Source: JAIVJN01 sp036732565
GTDB taxonomy: Bacteria > Acidobacteriota > Vicinamibacteria > Vicinamibacterales > UBA2999
Direction: 5' to 3'
DNA length: 5,319 bases
NCBI GenBank assembly: GCA_036732565.1
Contig: DAINCF010000500.1
Coordinates: 1-5,319, forward strand
Shown: positions 1 to 5,319 of the stretch, piece by piece
How the letters are laid out: each line of letters starts with the position of its first letter
Numbering within the stretch: the first letter of the stretch is position 1
The notes under the pieces: generated by a model
Seen by the model: only the letters and a program-made list of their open reading frames with translations
Told to the model about the DNA's origin: nothing
The model's database searches: none
Program-made: the position numbers and the translations under genes

Positions 1-2006
1 GGGAGATCACGATTACCGCCGAGCGCGCGGTCGACTTCGAGCTGGCGCCCGCGGCGGTCGTGGAGCAAGTGCGCGTCGTCTCGGCGTCGCGGCAGGACGA
101 GCTGCGGGAGACCCTGAACACCCGCGTCGATGTGCTGACGCGCAGCCGGATCCAAGACACCGGCGCGCAGACCGTGGCCGAAGTGCTGCGCGAGCTGCCT
201 GGGGTGGTGACGCGTCGAGGATCCGAAGGTGCGGGCGGCGGCGCCGGTGAGCAGATTCAGGGCATCGATTCACGTCAGGTCCTGGTGTTGATGGACGGGC
301 TGCCGCTCGTGGGCGCGCGCGGCATCAAGAGCGGCATCGTGAACCTGGACCGGCAGTCCACCGATCGCCTCGAGCGCATCGAGGTCGTGAAGGGTGCCTC
401 GTCGGCGCTGTATGGGTCGGATGCCATCGGCGGCGTCATCAACCTGATCACGCGCCGGGCGCAATCCCCGATCGATCTCGGCGCGTCGCTGTCGGGCGGT
501 TCGAACGGGGACTTCAACGGCGCGGGCGAGGGCGGCTTCGTCGCCCGCGGCTGGTCGGGCTTCTTCACGCTCGACCGCCATCACTCGGATGGCTTCGATC
601 TCACGCCGACGACGGCCGATACCACGGCGCCGGCCTTTCGACGAAACGATGGCTTCGGGCGGGTTGAGTACACCCCGCAGCCGTCCCTGACCATCACAGG
701 ACTCTTCAGCGGCTACCGCAATCGCGCCGAGGGCCGATCGACCGGTGAGCTGGGCCCGCAAGCCGACGAACTGCACGACTCGACGTTCAACTCCGGCGTG
801 ACGGCCAACTGGCTGGCAACCCCGCTGATGGCGGTGCAGGTTCGCGGCTACCACGCACGCTACGACGAAGACTCCACCGGGCTGCTGGCTGACGGATCCG
901 AGACCATTGGTGCGCTCGATGAGCGTCTGAGCCGCGTCGACGGATCGGCGTCCTACGTGTTTGGGGCCCGCCAGCACGTCCAGGCCGGCGCCGAGTACAC
1001 GCGCGACGAGTACGCCGGCATCAATCGCCTGCGCAACGACAGCGGCGAGCACGTCTCGACCGGCGTCGCGTGGGGCCAGCATCGGCTGACGATTGGCGAT
1101 CGCGTCACGACCACGGTCGGCGCGCGCGTGGACAATCACTCCATCTTCGGCACCGCGTTCTCGCCGAAGGCCGGCGTGAACCTGCGCCTGGTCGATACGA
1201 TCTACGCCCGCGCGTCGTACGGCCGCGGCTTTCGCGCCCCTGACGTCGGCCAGCTGTACTACCGCTTTTTCAACCCGACGAATTTCTACCAGGTCATCGG
1301 CAACGAGCACCTCGACCCGGAGTATGCGAACTCAGTGCAGGTGGGCGCGGAGGCGCTGTTCTTCGATCGGCGAGCGCGGTTCGGCGTCAACGTCTTCCGC
1401 AACGACGTCCGCGCTCTGATCACCTCGTTCAACCTGGGCGTCATCACCTCCCAGGCACAACTGGACGCCGTGCTTGCCGCGAACGAGCTGGAGCCGTCCT
1501 CGATTCCCGTCTTTGGGCGGCAGCTGTTCGTCTACAAGAACGTGCAGGACGCCGTGACCGAAGGAGTGGAGCTGGATGGAGAGGTCGCGGTGCTCAAGAA
1601 TCTGTCGCTGGCGGGCGCGTATACCTACGTCGATGCTCGCGACGACGCCACCGATCTCCGGCTGACGGGACGGCATCCGCATCAGGGTCACCTGCGCGTC
1701 GCGTGGACGCTCGATCGCATCGGCCTGAGGGCGAACCTTCGCGGCACGTTCTACGGCGACTGGATCAACACGCGCGCCGCGAGCGGCGTGGAGACGATCG
1801 GCAATGGCTTCCAGCTCTGGGACGCCTTCGTGTCCCAGCGCATCGTCCGGAATTTCGTGGTGTTCGTGGCGGTGGACAACATCGCGGACAACCAGGATCC
1901 CAACGTCGGGGTGTTCCAGCCCAATGGCTCGCCGGCGTCGATTCTGCGGCCTGAAGTGGGACGGACCGCCCGCTTCGGCGTCCGCTGGAACTGGTCGTCC
2001 AAATGA
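1..2006 (+). CDS. TonB-dependent outer-membrane receptor (5' partial)
   Basis: Outer-membrane beta-barrel receptor for energy-dependent import of a scarce ligand, driven by TonB-ExbBD. The frame is open to the left edge (first full codon at 3). The GTG at 60 is internal, because the residues before it (ending VDFELAPAAVVEQVRVVSAS) look like the end of a carboxypeptidase-regulatory-like domain running into a TonB-box-like segment. The plug domain spans about 114-458 and ends with the family hallmark RIEVVKGASSALYGSDAIGG (375-434) followed by VINLITRR. The rest is barrel, with GFRAPDVGQLYY (1227-1262) and GNEHLDPEYANS (1299-1334), both typical of the BtuB/CirA/FepA-like class. The last strand ends RFGVRWNW, then SSK and TGA. 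In total 667 residues are visible, so only the signal peptide and most of the N-terminal extension are missing. The stop overlaps the next gene's ATG. The ligand cannot be read from sequence. The neighbouring chelatase homologue favours cobalamin, haem or another metal complex, by inference. Confidence 0.95.
   Translation, partial: EITITAERAVDFELAPAAVVEQVRVVSASRQDELRETLNTRVDVLTRSRIQDTGAQTVAEVLRELPGVVTRRGSEGAGGGAGEQIQGIDSRQVLVLMDGLPLVGARGIKSGIVNLDRQSTDRLERIEVVKGASSALYGSDAIGGVINLITRRAQSPIDLGASLSGGSNGDFNGAGEGGFVARGWSGFFTLDRHHSDGFDLTPTTADTTAPAFRRNDGFGRVEYTPQPSLTITGLFSGYRNRAEGRSTGELGPQADELHDSTFNSGVTANWLATPLMAVQVRGYHARYDEDSTGLLADGSETIGALDERLSRVDGSASYVFGARQHVQAGAEYTRDEYAGINRLRNDSGEHVSTGVAWGQHRLTIGDRVTTTVGARVDNHSIFGTAFSPKAGVNLRLVDTIYARASYGRGFRAPDVGQLYYRFFNPTNFYQVIGNEHLDPEYANSVQVGAEALFFDRRARFGVNVFRNDVRALITSFNLGVITSQAQLDAVLAANELEPSSIPVFGRQLFVYKNVQDAVTEGVELDGEVAVLKNLSLAGAYTYVDARDDATDLRLTGRHPHQGHLRVAWTLDRIGLRANLRGTFYGDWINTRAASGVETIGNGFQLWDAFVSQRIVRNFVVFVAVDNIADNQDPNVGVFQPNGSPASILRPEVGRTARFGVRWNWSSK
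2003..2006 (+). other. ATGA stop/start overlap
   Basis: The receptor's TGA (2004-2006) shares bases with the ATG (2003-2005) of the chelatase homologue. This arrangement usually means termination-reinitiation coupling and puts both genes on one transcript. A second in-frame ATG at 2018 has a closer G-rich Shine-Dalgarno-like run (2009-2013, four bases upstream), so the actual start could be either. Confidence 0.7.
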
Positions 2007-3019
2007 TCGGGGGCACGATGATCCAATCGCCGTCGTCTCGTAGCGCAGGCCTTCAGGCCCGCCAACGGTCGCCAGGCAGCCCTAAAGGGCTGCGCTACAT
2101 ACCGTTCATCGCGGCATTGCTGCTGCTCGTCTCGGCGGTGGCCTCGGCGCAACCTGCCGAGCGATCGGGTGTGCTGCTGCTCGCTCACGGTGGCGCGAAG
2201 GAGTGGAACGAGCGCGTCACCGCCCTCGCGGCAAGCGTTGCCGATGAGCAACCCGTCGAGGTGGCGTTCGGCATGGCCTCGAAGGCCTCTATCCAGTCAG
2301 GGATCGAGAAGCTCGCGGCGCGCGGCGTCACCAACATCGTCGCCGTGCCGCTGTTCGTCTCCTCGCACAGTTCCGTGATCACCTCGACGCAGTACCTCTT
2401 GGGCCTCCGCGAGACGATGCCGGCGGACCTGAAGATCTTCGCCAAGATGAGTCACGGGCCGGGCGGCGAGCACGCCCGACACGGTGCGGATGCCGCGACG
2501 GCCGACGACAACATGACGCCGGTCAAGTCTCCGGTGCCCATTCGCATGACGGAGGCGCTGAATCACCATCCGCTGGTCGGGGCGATCCTGCTCGATCGCG
2601 CCAAGGCCATCAGCACCGACCCGGCGAGCGAAGCCGTGGTGCTCGTCGCGCATGGTCCCGTACCCGAGACCGACAACAACCGATGGCTGGCCGACATGAA
2701 GGTGCTGGCCGATCAGATGAAGGGCGCCTCGTCATACGCGAGCATCGACTACCTGACGGTGCGCGACGATGCGCCGAAGCCGATGAAGGAGCAGGCGACG
2801 GCGGAGCTGCGCTCCGTGGTGCAGAAGCGGCTCGACGAGAAGCGCCGCGTGTTGATCGTGCCGCTGCTGATGTCGTTCGGCGGCGTCGAGCGCGGCGTGC
2901 GGCAGCGTCTCGAGGGTTTGGACTATGTGATGGCGCCGCAGGGACTGATGCCCGATGCCCGATTGGCGGAATGGGTGCGCGCCATGGCATCGGGGCGCCA
3001 GGTGCCGTCAGGAAAGTGA
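2003..3019 (+). CDS. Exported two-domain CbiX/SirB-family chelatase homologue
   Basis: Homologue of sirohydrochlorin cobalto-/ferrochelatases, which insert Co or Fe into tetrapyrroles. It has 338 codons. A basic N-terminal stretch is followed by a hydrophobic core (residues 33-47) and a signal-peptidase-like site ASA|Q (49/50), so it is predicted to act in the periplasm; classical CbiX and SirB are cytoplasmic. Domain 1 (about 56-150) has LLLAHGG with His62 and VPLFVSSHSS with His122. Their spacing of 60 fits the two catalytic histidines of CbiX. A linker carries His151, 157, 160, 188 and 189. Domain 2 (about 210-325) repeats the fold with VLVAHGP (His217) and VPLLMSFGG, where glycine replaces the second histidine. 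The ATG at 2003 overlaps the receptor stop, suggesting translational coupling. ATG 2018, with GGGGG at 2009-2013, is an alternative start. Codons about 13-32 lie in a palindromic repeat. The family call is firm. Metal, tetrapyrrole and direction of reaction (insertion or removal) are unknown. Confidence 0.85.
   Translation: MIGGTMIQSPSSRSAGLQARQRSPGSPKGLRYIPFIAALLLLVSAVASAQPAERSGVLLLAHGGAKEWNERVTALAASVADEQPVEVAFGMASKASIQSGIEKLAARGVTNIVAVPLFVSSHSSVITSTQYLLGLRETMPADLKIFAKMSHGPGGEHARHGADAATADDNMTPVKSPVPIRMTEALNHHPLVGAILLDRAKAISTDPASEAVVLVAHGPVPETDNNRWLADMKVLADQMKGASSYASIDYLTVRDDAPKPMKEQATAELRSVVQKRLDEKRRVLIVPLLMSFGGVERGVRQRLEGLDYVMAPQGLMPDARLAEWVRAMASGRQVPSGK
2040..2098. repeat. Composite palindromic (REP-like) element
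   Basis: The outer arms GTAGCGCAG (2040-2048) and CTGCGCTAC (2090-2098) are exact reverse complements. Each half also folds alone: GGCCT-TC-AGGCC (2048-2059), and a 7-base stem GCAGCCC with loop TAAA (2076-2093). The two halves are inverted near-copies of one unit, roughly GTAGCGCAGsCCTTyAGGsC. This is the architecture of a paired REP/BIME-like dispersed element. From recall, similar units are common in Acidobacteriota genomes, where they read as GLKACAT-containing peptides in spurious reading frames. Here the element lies inside the 5' end of the chelatase-homologue gene, between the candidate ATGs and the signal-peptide core. The structure is directly visible; the family assignment is not verified. 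Confidence 0.7.
3010..3016 (+). promoter_or_regulatory. Shine-Dalgarno AGGAAAG
   Basis: A purine-rich AGGAAAG overlaps the last codons of the chelatase homologue and lies nine bases before the ATG at 3026. The spacing is close to ideal, and it fixes the start of the 72-residue protein and supports it as a genuine gene. Confidence 0.65.
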
Positions 3020-3025
3020 GTTGTC

Positions 3026-3244
3026 ATGGCGTTCGATCACGACGTCTCGGAGCGAACTGATTCTGATTGGATGGAGTCCTGGGCGGTGACGCTTTGCGAG
3101 CACGGCTGCGTGCACATCCATTTGGATCGCACATGCATCACGCTGACGCCCGTGGAGTTCGAGCGGCTCACCATGATGCTCACCAAGGCCGCGACGAAGT
3201 TCGCCACCGAATCGCGCTCGGAGATCCCCACTCGAGCGCATTGA
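3026..3244 (+). CDS. Small protein with Cys/His cluster, unknown family
   Basis: A 72-residue protein that I do not assign to a named family. It starts six bases after the chelatase homologue's stop and has a good ribosome binding site, so it is probably the third gene of the operon. Visible features are an acidic N-terminus, a short strand-like segment WAVTLCEHGCVHIHLDRTC (residues 19-37) and an amphipathic helix-like segment PVEFERLTMMLTKAATKF (42-59). The first segment packs Cys24, His26, Cys28, His30, His32 and Cys37, an alternating C-x-H-x-C-x-H-x-H pattern that would put the ligands on one face of a beta strand. There is no signal peptide or membrane segment, so it is predicted to be cytoplasmic. 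By inference it could bind a metal or metallated tetrapyrrole linked to the upstream receptor and chelatase. Reality of the gene is well supported; function is not known. Confidence 0.7.
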   Translation: MAFDHDVSERTDSDWMESWAVTLCEHGCVHIHLDRTCITLTPVEFERLTMMLTKAATKFATESRSEIPTRAH

Positions 3245-3274
3245 TCTACTGGATGTGGGTTCGAGTTACGTGAG

Positions 3275-3291
3275 CCGTTCCGTAGGAACGG
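3275..3291. terminator. Short hairpin after the receptor operon
   Basis: CCGTTCC (3275-3281), loop GTA, GGAACGG (3285-3291): a perfect 7-base stem 31 bases after the stop of the 72-residue protein. It is followed by GCCCGAAAAC, with no T-run on either strand, so it is not a canonical intrinsic terminator. It could still be an RNA 3'-end or RNase-stabilising structure. Confidence 0.3.
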
Positions 3292-3458
3292 GCCCGAAAA
3301 CTGCGCCGAGCAACGGTGTTCGCCACTACGCTTTTCGTCGAAACGCTCCACTAGTTTCCCCGCGCGCGGCTGCGGCGCCCACCATCCGGTGAGCTACGGT
3401 ACGCGCCTCCCCGGCACGACAGCGCGCCGGCCCCGTCAAAGGACCCGCACACGCTCCG

Positions 3459-3486
3459 GAGGGCGGACGCGAAGGCGTTCGCCCTC
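3459..3486. terminator. Strong 12-base-pair hairpin, possible bidirectional terminator
   Basis: GAGGGCGGACGC (3459-3470), loop GAAG, GCGTTCGCCCTC (3475-3486). All 12 pairs form, with a single G-U wobble in the RNA of this strand. It sits between the convergent genes, 62 bases beyond the end of the minus-strand gene, where a terminator for both directions would be expected. No T-tract follows on either strand, so the terminator role is inferred from structure and position only. Confidence 0.45.
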
Positions 3487-3508
3487 ACTCCACAGCGTCT
3501 CCTAGCCC

Positions 3509-3556
3509 GCTCCGCGGGGCATTGACGTCTCGGGCTCTGCGGGGCGTTTACGTCTC
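3509..3556. repeat. Two-copy imperfect direct repeat (23 bases, period 25)
   Basis: Copy 1 at 3509-3531 and copy 2 at 3534-3556 match at 20 of 23 positions; both share GCGGGGC and ACGTCTC. Copy 2 contains the stop codon and last two codons of the minus-strand membrane-protein gene. Copy 1 lies just beyond the stop and has TCA where copy 2 has the TAA stop. It looks like a small local duplication of the gene's 3' end. Confidence 0.55.
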
Positions 3557-5319
3557 AGCTTCCGGCTCACGTCGCGAGCGTTGATACAGGTACGACACGA
3601 GCACGAGCAGCACGCCGAGCGTCAGGAAGCCGACGATGCGATAGATGCCTCCGAGGTCCCAGAGGTCGACGAAGAAGACCTTGAGCACGGTGATCGCGAT
3701 GACCGTGATGCCGATATAGCGCAGCGGCGCGTACGCCCGCCACAGGCCCGCGACCACGGCGGCCGCGCCATACAGCCCCCAGCCGAGCGACAGCATCAAC
3801 TCTTCGTAGAGATACGCTTGCGGCCGGTCGTAACGGACTTCCCAGTACGACTTGATCTCGGCGGAGATCCACATGAGCGTGACGAGGCTCGCGACGACAT
3901 GGATGACCGCACGAACGCGCGATCCCTCCGGCGTCCGCCTGGTGCCGATCGCCCACGTCAACGCGTACCCGACGCCGACGACGAACAGGGTTGCCAGCGA
4001 TCGCGCGTTCACGAACGCCGTGAACCCGGCCGGGGTGTCGAAGTAGCCGCCCATGAGCTCGGCGATGGCCAGCAGCCACAACACGAGGCCGCCGGCTCGG
4101 AATACGACGTTGCGCGCGCGTACGCCGATCCACGCCACCGCCGCGCCTTCCGCCGCCCAGCCGACGACGACGCTGCGGCCATCGAACTGGACGGCCATGC
4201 CGACCGCGATCAGCGTTGCCGCGAGCGCCGCGGCATTCAGCGCCGCATGGTCATCGCGCCGCCGCAACGCCGCCCACATCCCACCCGCGAGAGCCGCCAC
4301 CGCCGCGGCCAGGACGCCGCGAAGTTCCGGAAAGCGCGCCACGCTGGTCTGGTACAGCAGACCGTACAGGCCGAGGCCCGCCACGTGCATCACGATCAAA
4401 TCGGGTGTCGTCAGCGTCTGCTGCTGGCGCACCACGCGATCGAGGCAACCAAACAGGAACACGCCGGACACCGCGAGGATCGTCACGATGGTCGCGACGA
4501 GCCACGAGGACCCCACCGGCAGCACCAGATAACCAAAGAGCGGTGCGATGGCGGCGAGCAGCACGAGCACCCGGATCCAGGGACGATGCGGATCCGTGGT
4601 CAGCATCACGCCGGCCACGCTGAAGACGATGAGATAGACGTGAAGCGCTGGTGGGTGCTCCGAGGTGATGATCAGCGCCGCCAGGTGATACGCGGCCGGC
4701 GCGGTCCACAACACCATCGAGACCAGCCGCGCGACGAGCCCTGGAATCGTGCGTACCTTGTGCAGGACGATCACGAACAGTGCACCGAACAGCGTGAGGA
4801 ACAGGAGCGTGCGCAGCCACTGGGCATCGGTGTAGTACTCGGATGCCCACGCGGCAATCGTGATGAAGGTGAGCACGTAGCTGACGAGGCTCAGACCTAC
4901 CCAGCCATGGCGATACACGAGCACCGCCGTCGCGATGACGAGCAGCGCGTCGTACGAGAACAGCGTCAGTTGGGCGTTCCCCTCGCCGCCGACGAGAAAC
5001 GGCGTCAGGAAACCACCGCCGATGCCGATGACCGCCAAAGACTGCGTGCGATCACGATCGGCGAGCCAGACCGCGCCCGCCGTGACGAGAGACATCAGCC
5101 CGAAGGCGGTCACCCGATCGATCAGGCTGTAGAACGCGACCATCGCGTAGATGGAGAGGTAGAGGATGGCCAGGCCCGCGCCTGACAGGGCCAGGCCGAA
5201 GACACGGAGATCGCCGCGGGCGAGTCGCAGGCCGCCGGCCACCAACGCGAGGCCGGCCGCGAGGCCGATGACCACGCGGCCGCGCTCGTCCGCCCATTCG
5301 TTGTCGAACGCGTACTTCA
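3548..5319 (-). CDS. DUF2339 family polytopic membrane protein (5' partial)
   Basis: Large inner-membrane protein of the DUF2339 family, whose function is not established. The visible 589 residues end EAET at a TAA (3548-3550). The GTG at 5273-5275 is not the true start: the frame stays open to the window edge and encodes KYAFDNEWADERGRVVIGL, which matches the family's conserved motif of the KYAIDNxWIGPTGRVxLG type. The protein therefore begins beyond the edge. About twenty hydrophobic segments follow one another with short loops. Family hallmarks visible are GIGGGFLTPFLV near the N-terminal part, DGRSVVVGWAAEGAAVAWIG in the C-terminal half, and the closing stretch LRYIGITVIAITVLKVFFVD, LWDLGGIYRIVGFLTLGVLL. 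The tail QRSRREPEAET is charged and probably cytoplasmic. The gene converges on the receptor operon, and nothing in the window links the two functionally. The family call is confident; the role is unknown. Confidence 0.9.
   Translation of the reverse strand, partial: KYAFDNEWADERGRVVIGLAAGLALVAGGLRLARGDLRVFGLALSGAGLAILYLSIYAMVAFYSLIDRVTAFGLMSLVTAGAVWLADRDRTQSLAVIGIGGGFLTPFLVGGEGNAQLTLFSYDALLVIATAVLVYRHGWVGLSLVSYVLTFITIAAWASEYYTDAQWLRTLLFLTLFGALFVIVLHKVRTIPGLVARLVSMVLWTAPAAYHLAALIITSEHPPALHVYLIVFSVAGVMLTTDPHRPWIRVLVLLAAIAPLFGYLVLPVGSSWLVATIVTILAVSGVFLFGCLDRVVRQQQTLTTPDLIVMHVAGLGLYGLLYQTSVARFPELRGVLAAAVAALAGGMWAALRRRDDHAALNAAALAATLIAVGMAVQFDGRSVVVGWAAEGAAVAWIGVRARNVVFRAGGLVLWLLAIAELMGGYFDTPAGFTAFVNARSLATLFVVGVGYALTWAIGTRRTPEGSRVRAVIHVVASLVTLMWISAEIKSYWEVRYDRPQAYLYEELMLSLGWGLYGAAAVVAGLWRAYAPLRYIGITVIAITVLKVFFVDLWDLGGIYRIVGFLTLGVLLVLVSYLYQRSRREPEAET

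Larger units (their letters stand above)
3245..3547. other. Convergent intergenic region
   Basis: About 300 bases between the 3' ends of two converging transcription units. I find no coding sequence with a ribosome binding site and no tRNA fold. The GGTTCGAGTT at 3258-3267 resembles a T-loop, but the flanking stem does not pair. The region contains two hairpins and a short direct repeat, listed separately. No promoter is expected, since both neighbours point inward, and none is seen. Confidence 0.6.

Noticed and set aside
270..1310. Open frame of 346 codons on the minus strand, opposite the receptor gene
   Set aside because: Antisense shadow of the plug and barrel coding region, with low-complexity Ala/Arg/Val composition and no recognisable motif.
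1751..2251. Minus-strand open frame containing a GLKACAT peptide
   Set aside because: The peptide is the reverse-strand reading of the palindromic repeat at 2040-2098. The rest is antisense to the receptor and chelatase genes. It is useful as a marker of the repeat, not as a gene.
3258..3330. T-loop-like GGTTCGAGTT, and a short minus-strand resemblance to a 16S rRNA segment (GTGGCGAAC)
   Set aside because: The flanking bases do not form tRNA arms. The rRNA-like match is only about a dozen bases, with no neighbouring conserved rRNA sequence.
3037..3351. Minus-strand open frame of 104 codons overlapping the small protein gene
   Set aside because: It is antisense to the better-supported 72-residue gene, which has a Shine-Dalgarno sequence and operon spacing. 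No motif recognised.
3041..3533. GACGTCTCGG occurring at 3041-3050 and again at 3524-3533
   Set aside because: Only ten bases are shared, one copy lies within the 72-residue coding sequence, and there is no flanking similarity; chance is sufficient.
3581..5185. Open frame of 534 codons on the plus strand, opposite the DUF2339 gene
   Set aside because: Its translation is rich in Arg, His, Asp, Glu and Gln without domain-like patterning. It is fully antisense to a gene with clear family motifs; long antisense frames are expected in GC-rich coding DNA.

Overview
The window is GC-rich bacterial DNA, clearly above 60% by eye, densely coded and without frameshifts. It holds two gene groups that converge on a gap of about 300 bases. 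The source is a Gram-negative (diderm) bacterium: it has an outer-membrane TonB-dependent receptor and an exported protein with a signal peptide. A composite palindrome near 2040-2098 resembles a dispersed repeat I associate with Acidobacteriota, especially Vicinamibacteria-like genomes. On the opposite strand it reads as a peptide containing GLKACAT. The taxonomic suggestion is therefore Acidobacteriota, from recall and not from a search.

Left part, plus strand (1-3244): three genes in one probable operon. The first is the C-terminal 667 residues of a TonB-dependent outer-membrane receptor, entering from beyond the left edge. Its stop codon overlaps the ATG of the second gene (ATGA, 2003-2006). 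The second gene encodes an exported two-domain protein of the CbiX/SirB chelatase family (metal insertion into tetrapyrroles). Six bases after it begins a 72-residue protein of unknown family with a dense Cys/His cluster (CEHGCVHIH), preceded by a good Shine-Dalgarno sequence. Together they suggest uptake of a metal or metallated tetrapyrrole (cobalamin, haem or similar) across the outer membrane, with periplasmic metal or tetrapyrrole handling by the exported chelatase homologue. The substrate is not shown by the sequence.

Middle (3245-3547): no gene. It contains two hairpins that could end transcription, neither followed by a U-tract, and a 23-base direct repeat whose second copy runs into the stop codon of the right-hand gene.

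Right part, minus strand (3548 to the right edge): the C-terminal 589 residues of a large polytopic membrane protein of the DUF2339 family, function unknown. Its true start lies beyond the right edge. It has no evident functional link to the left operon.
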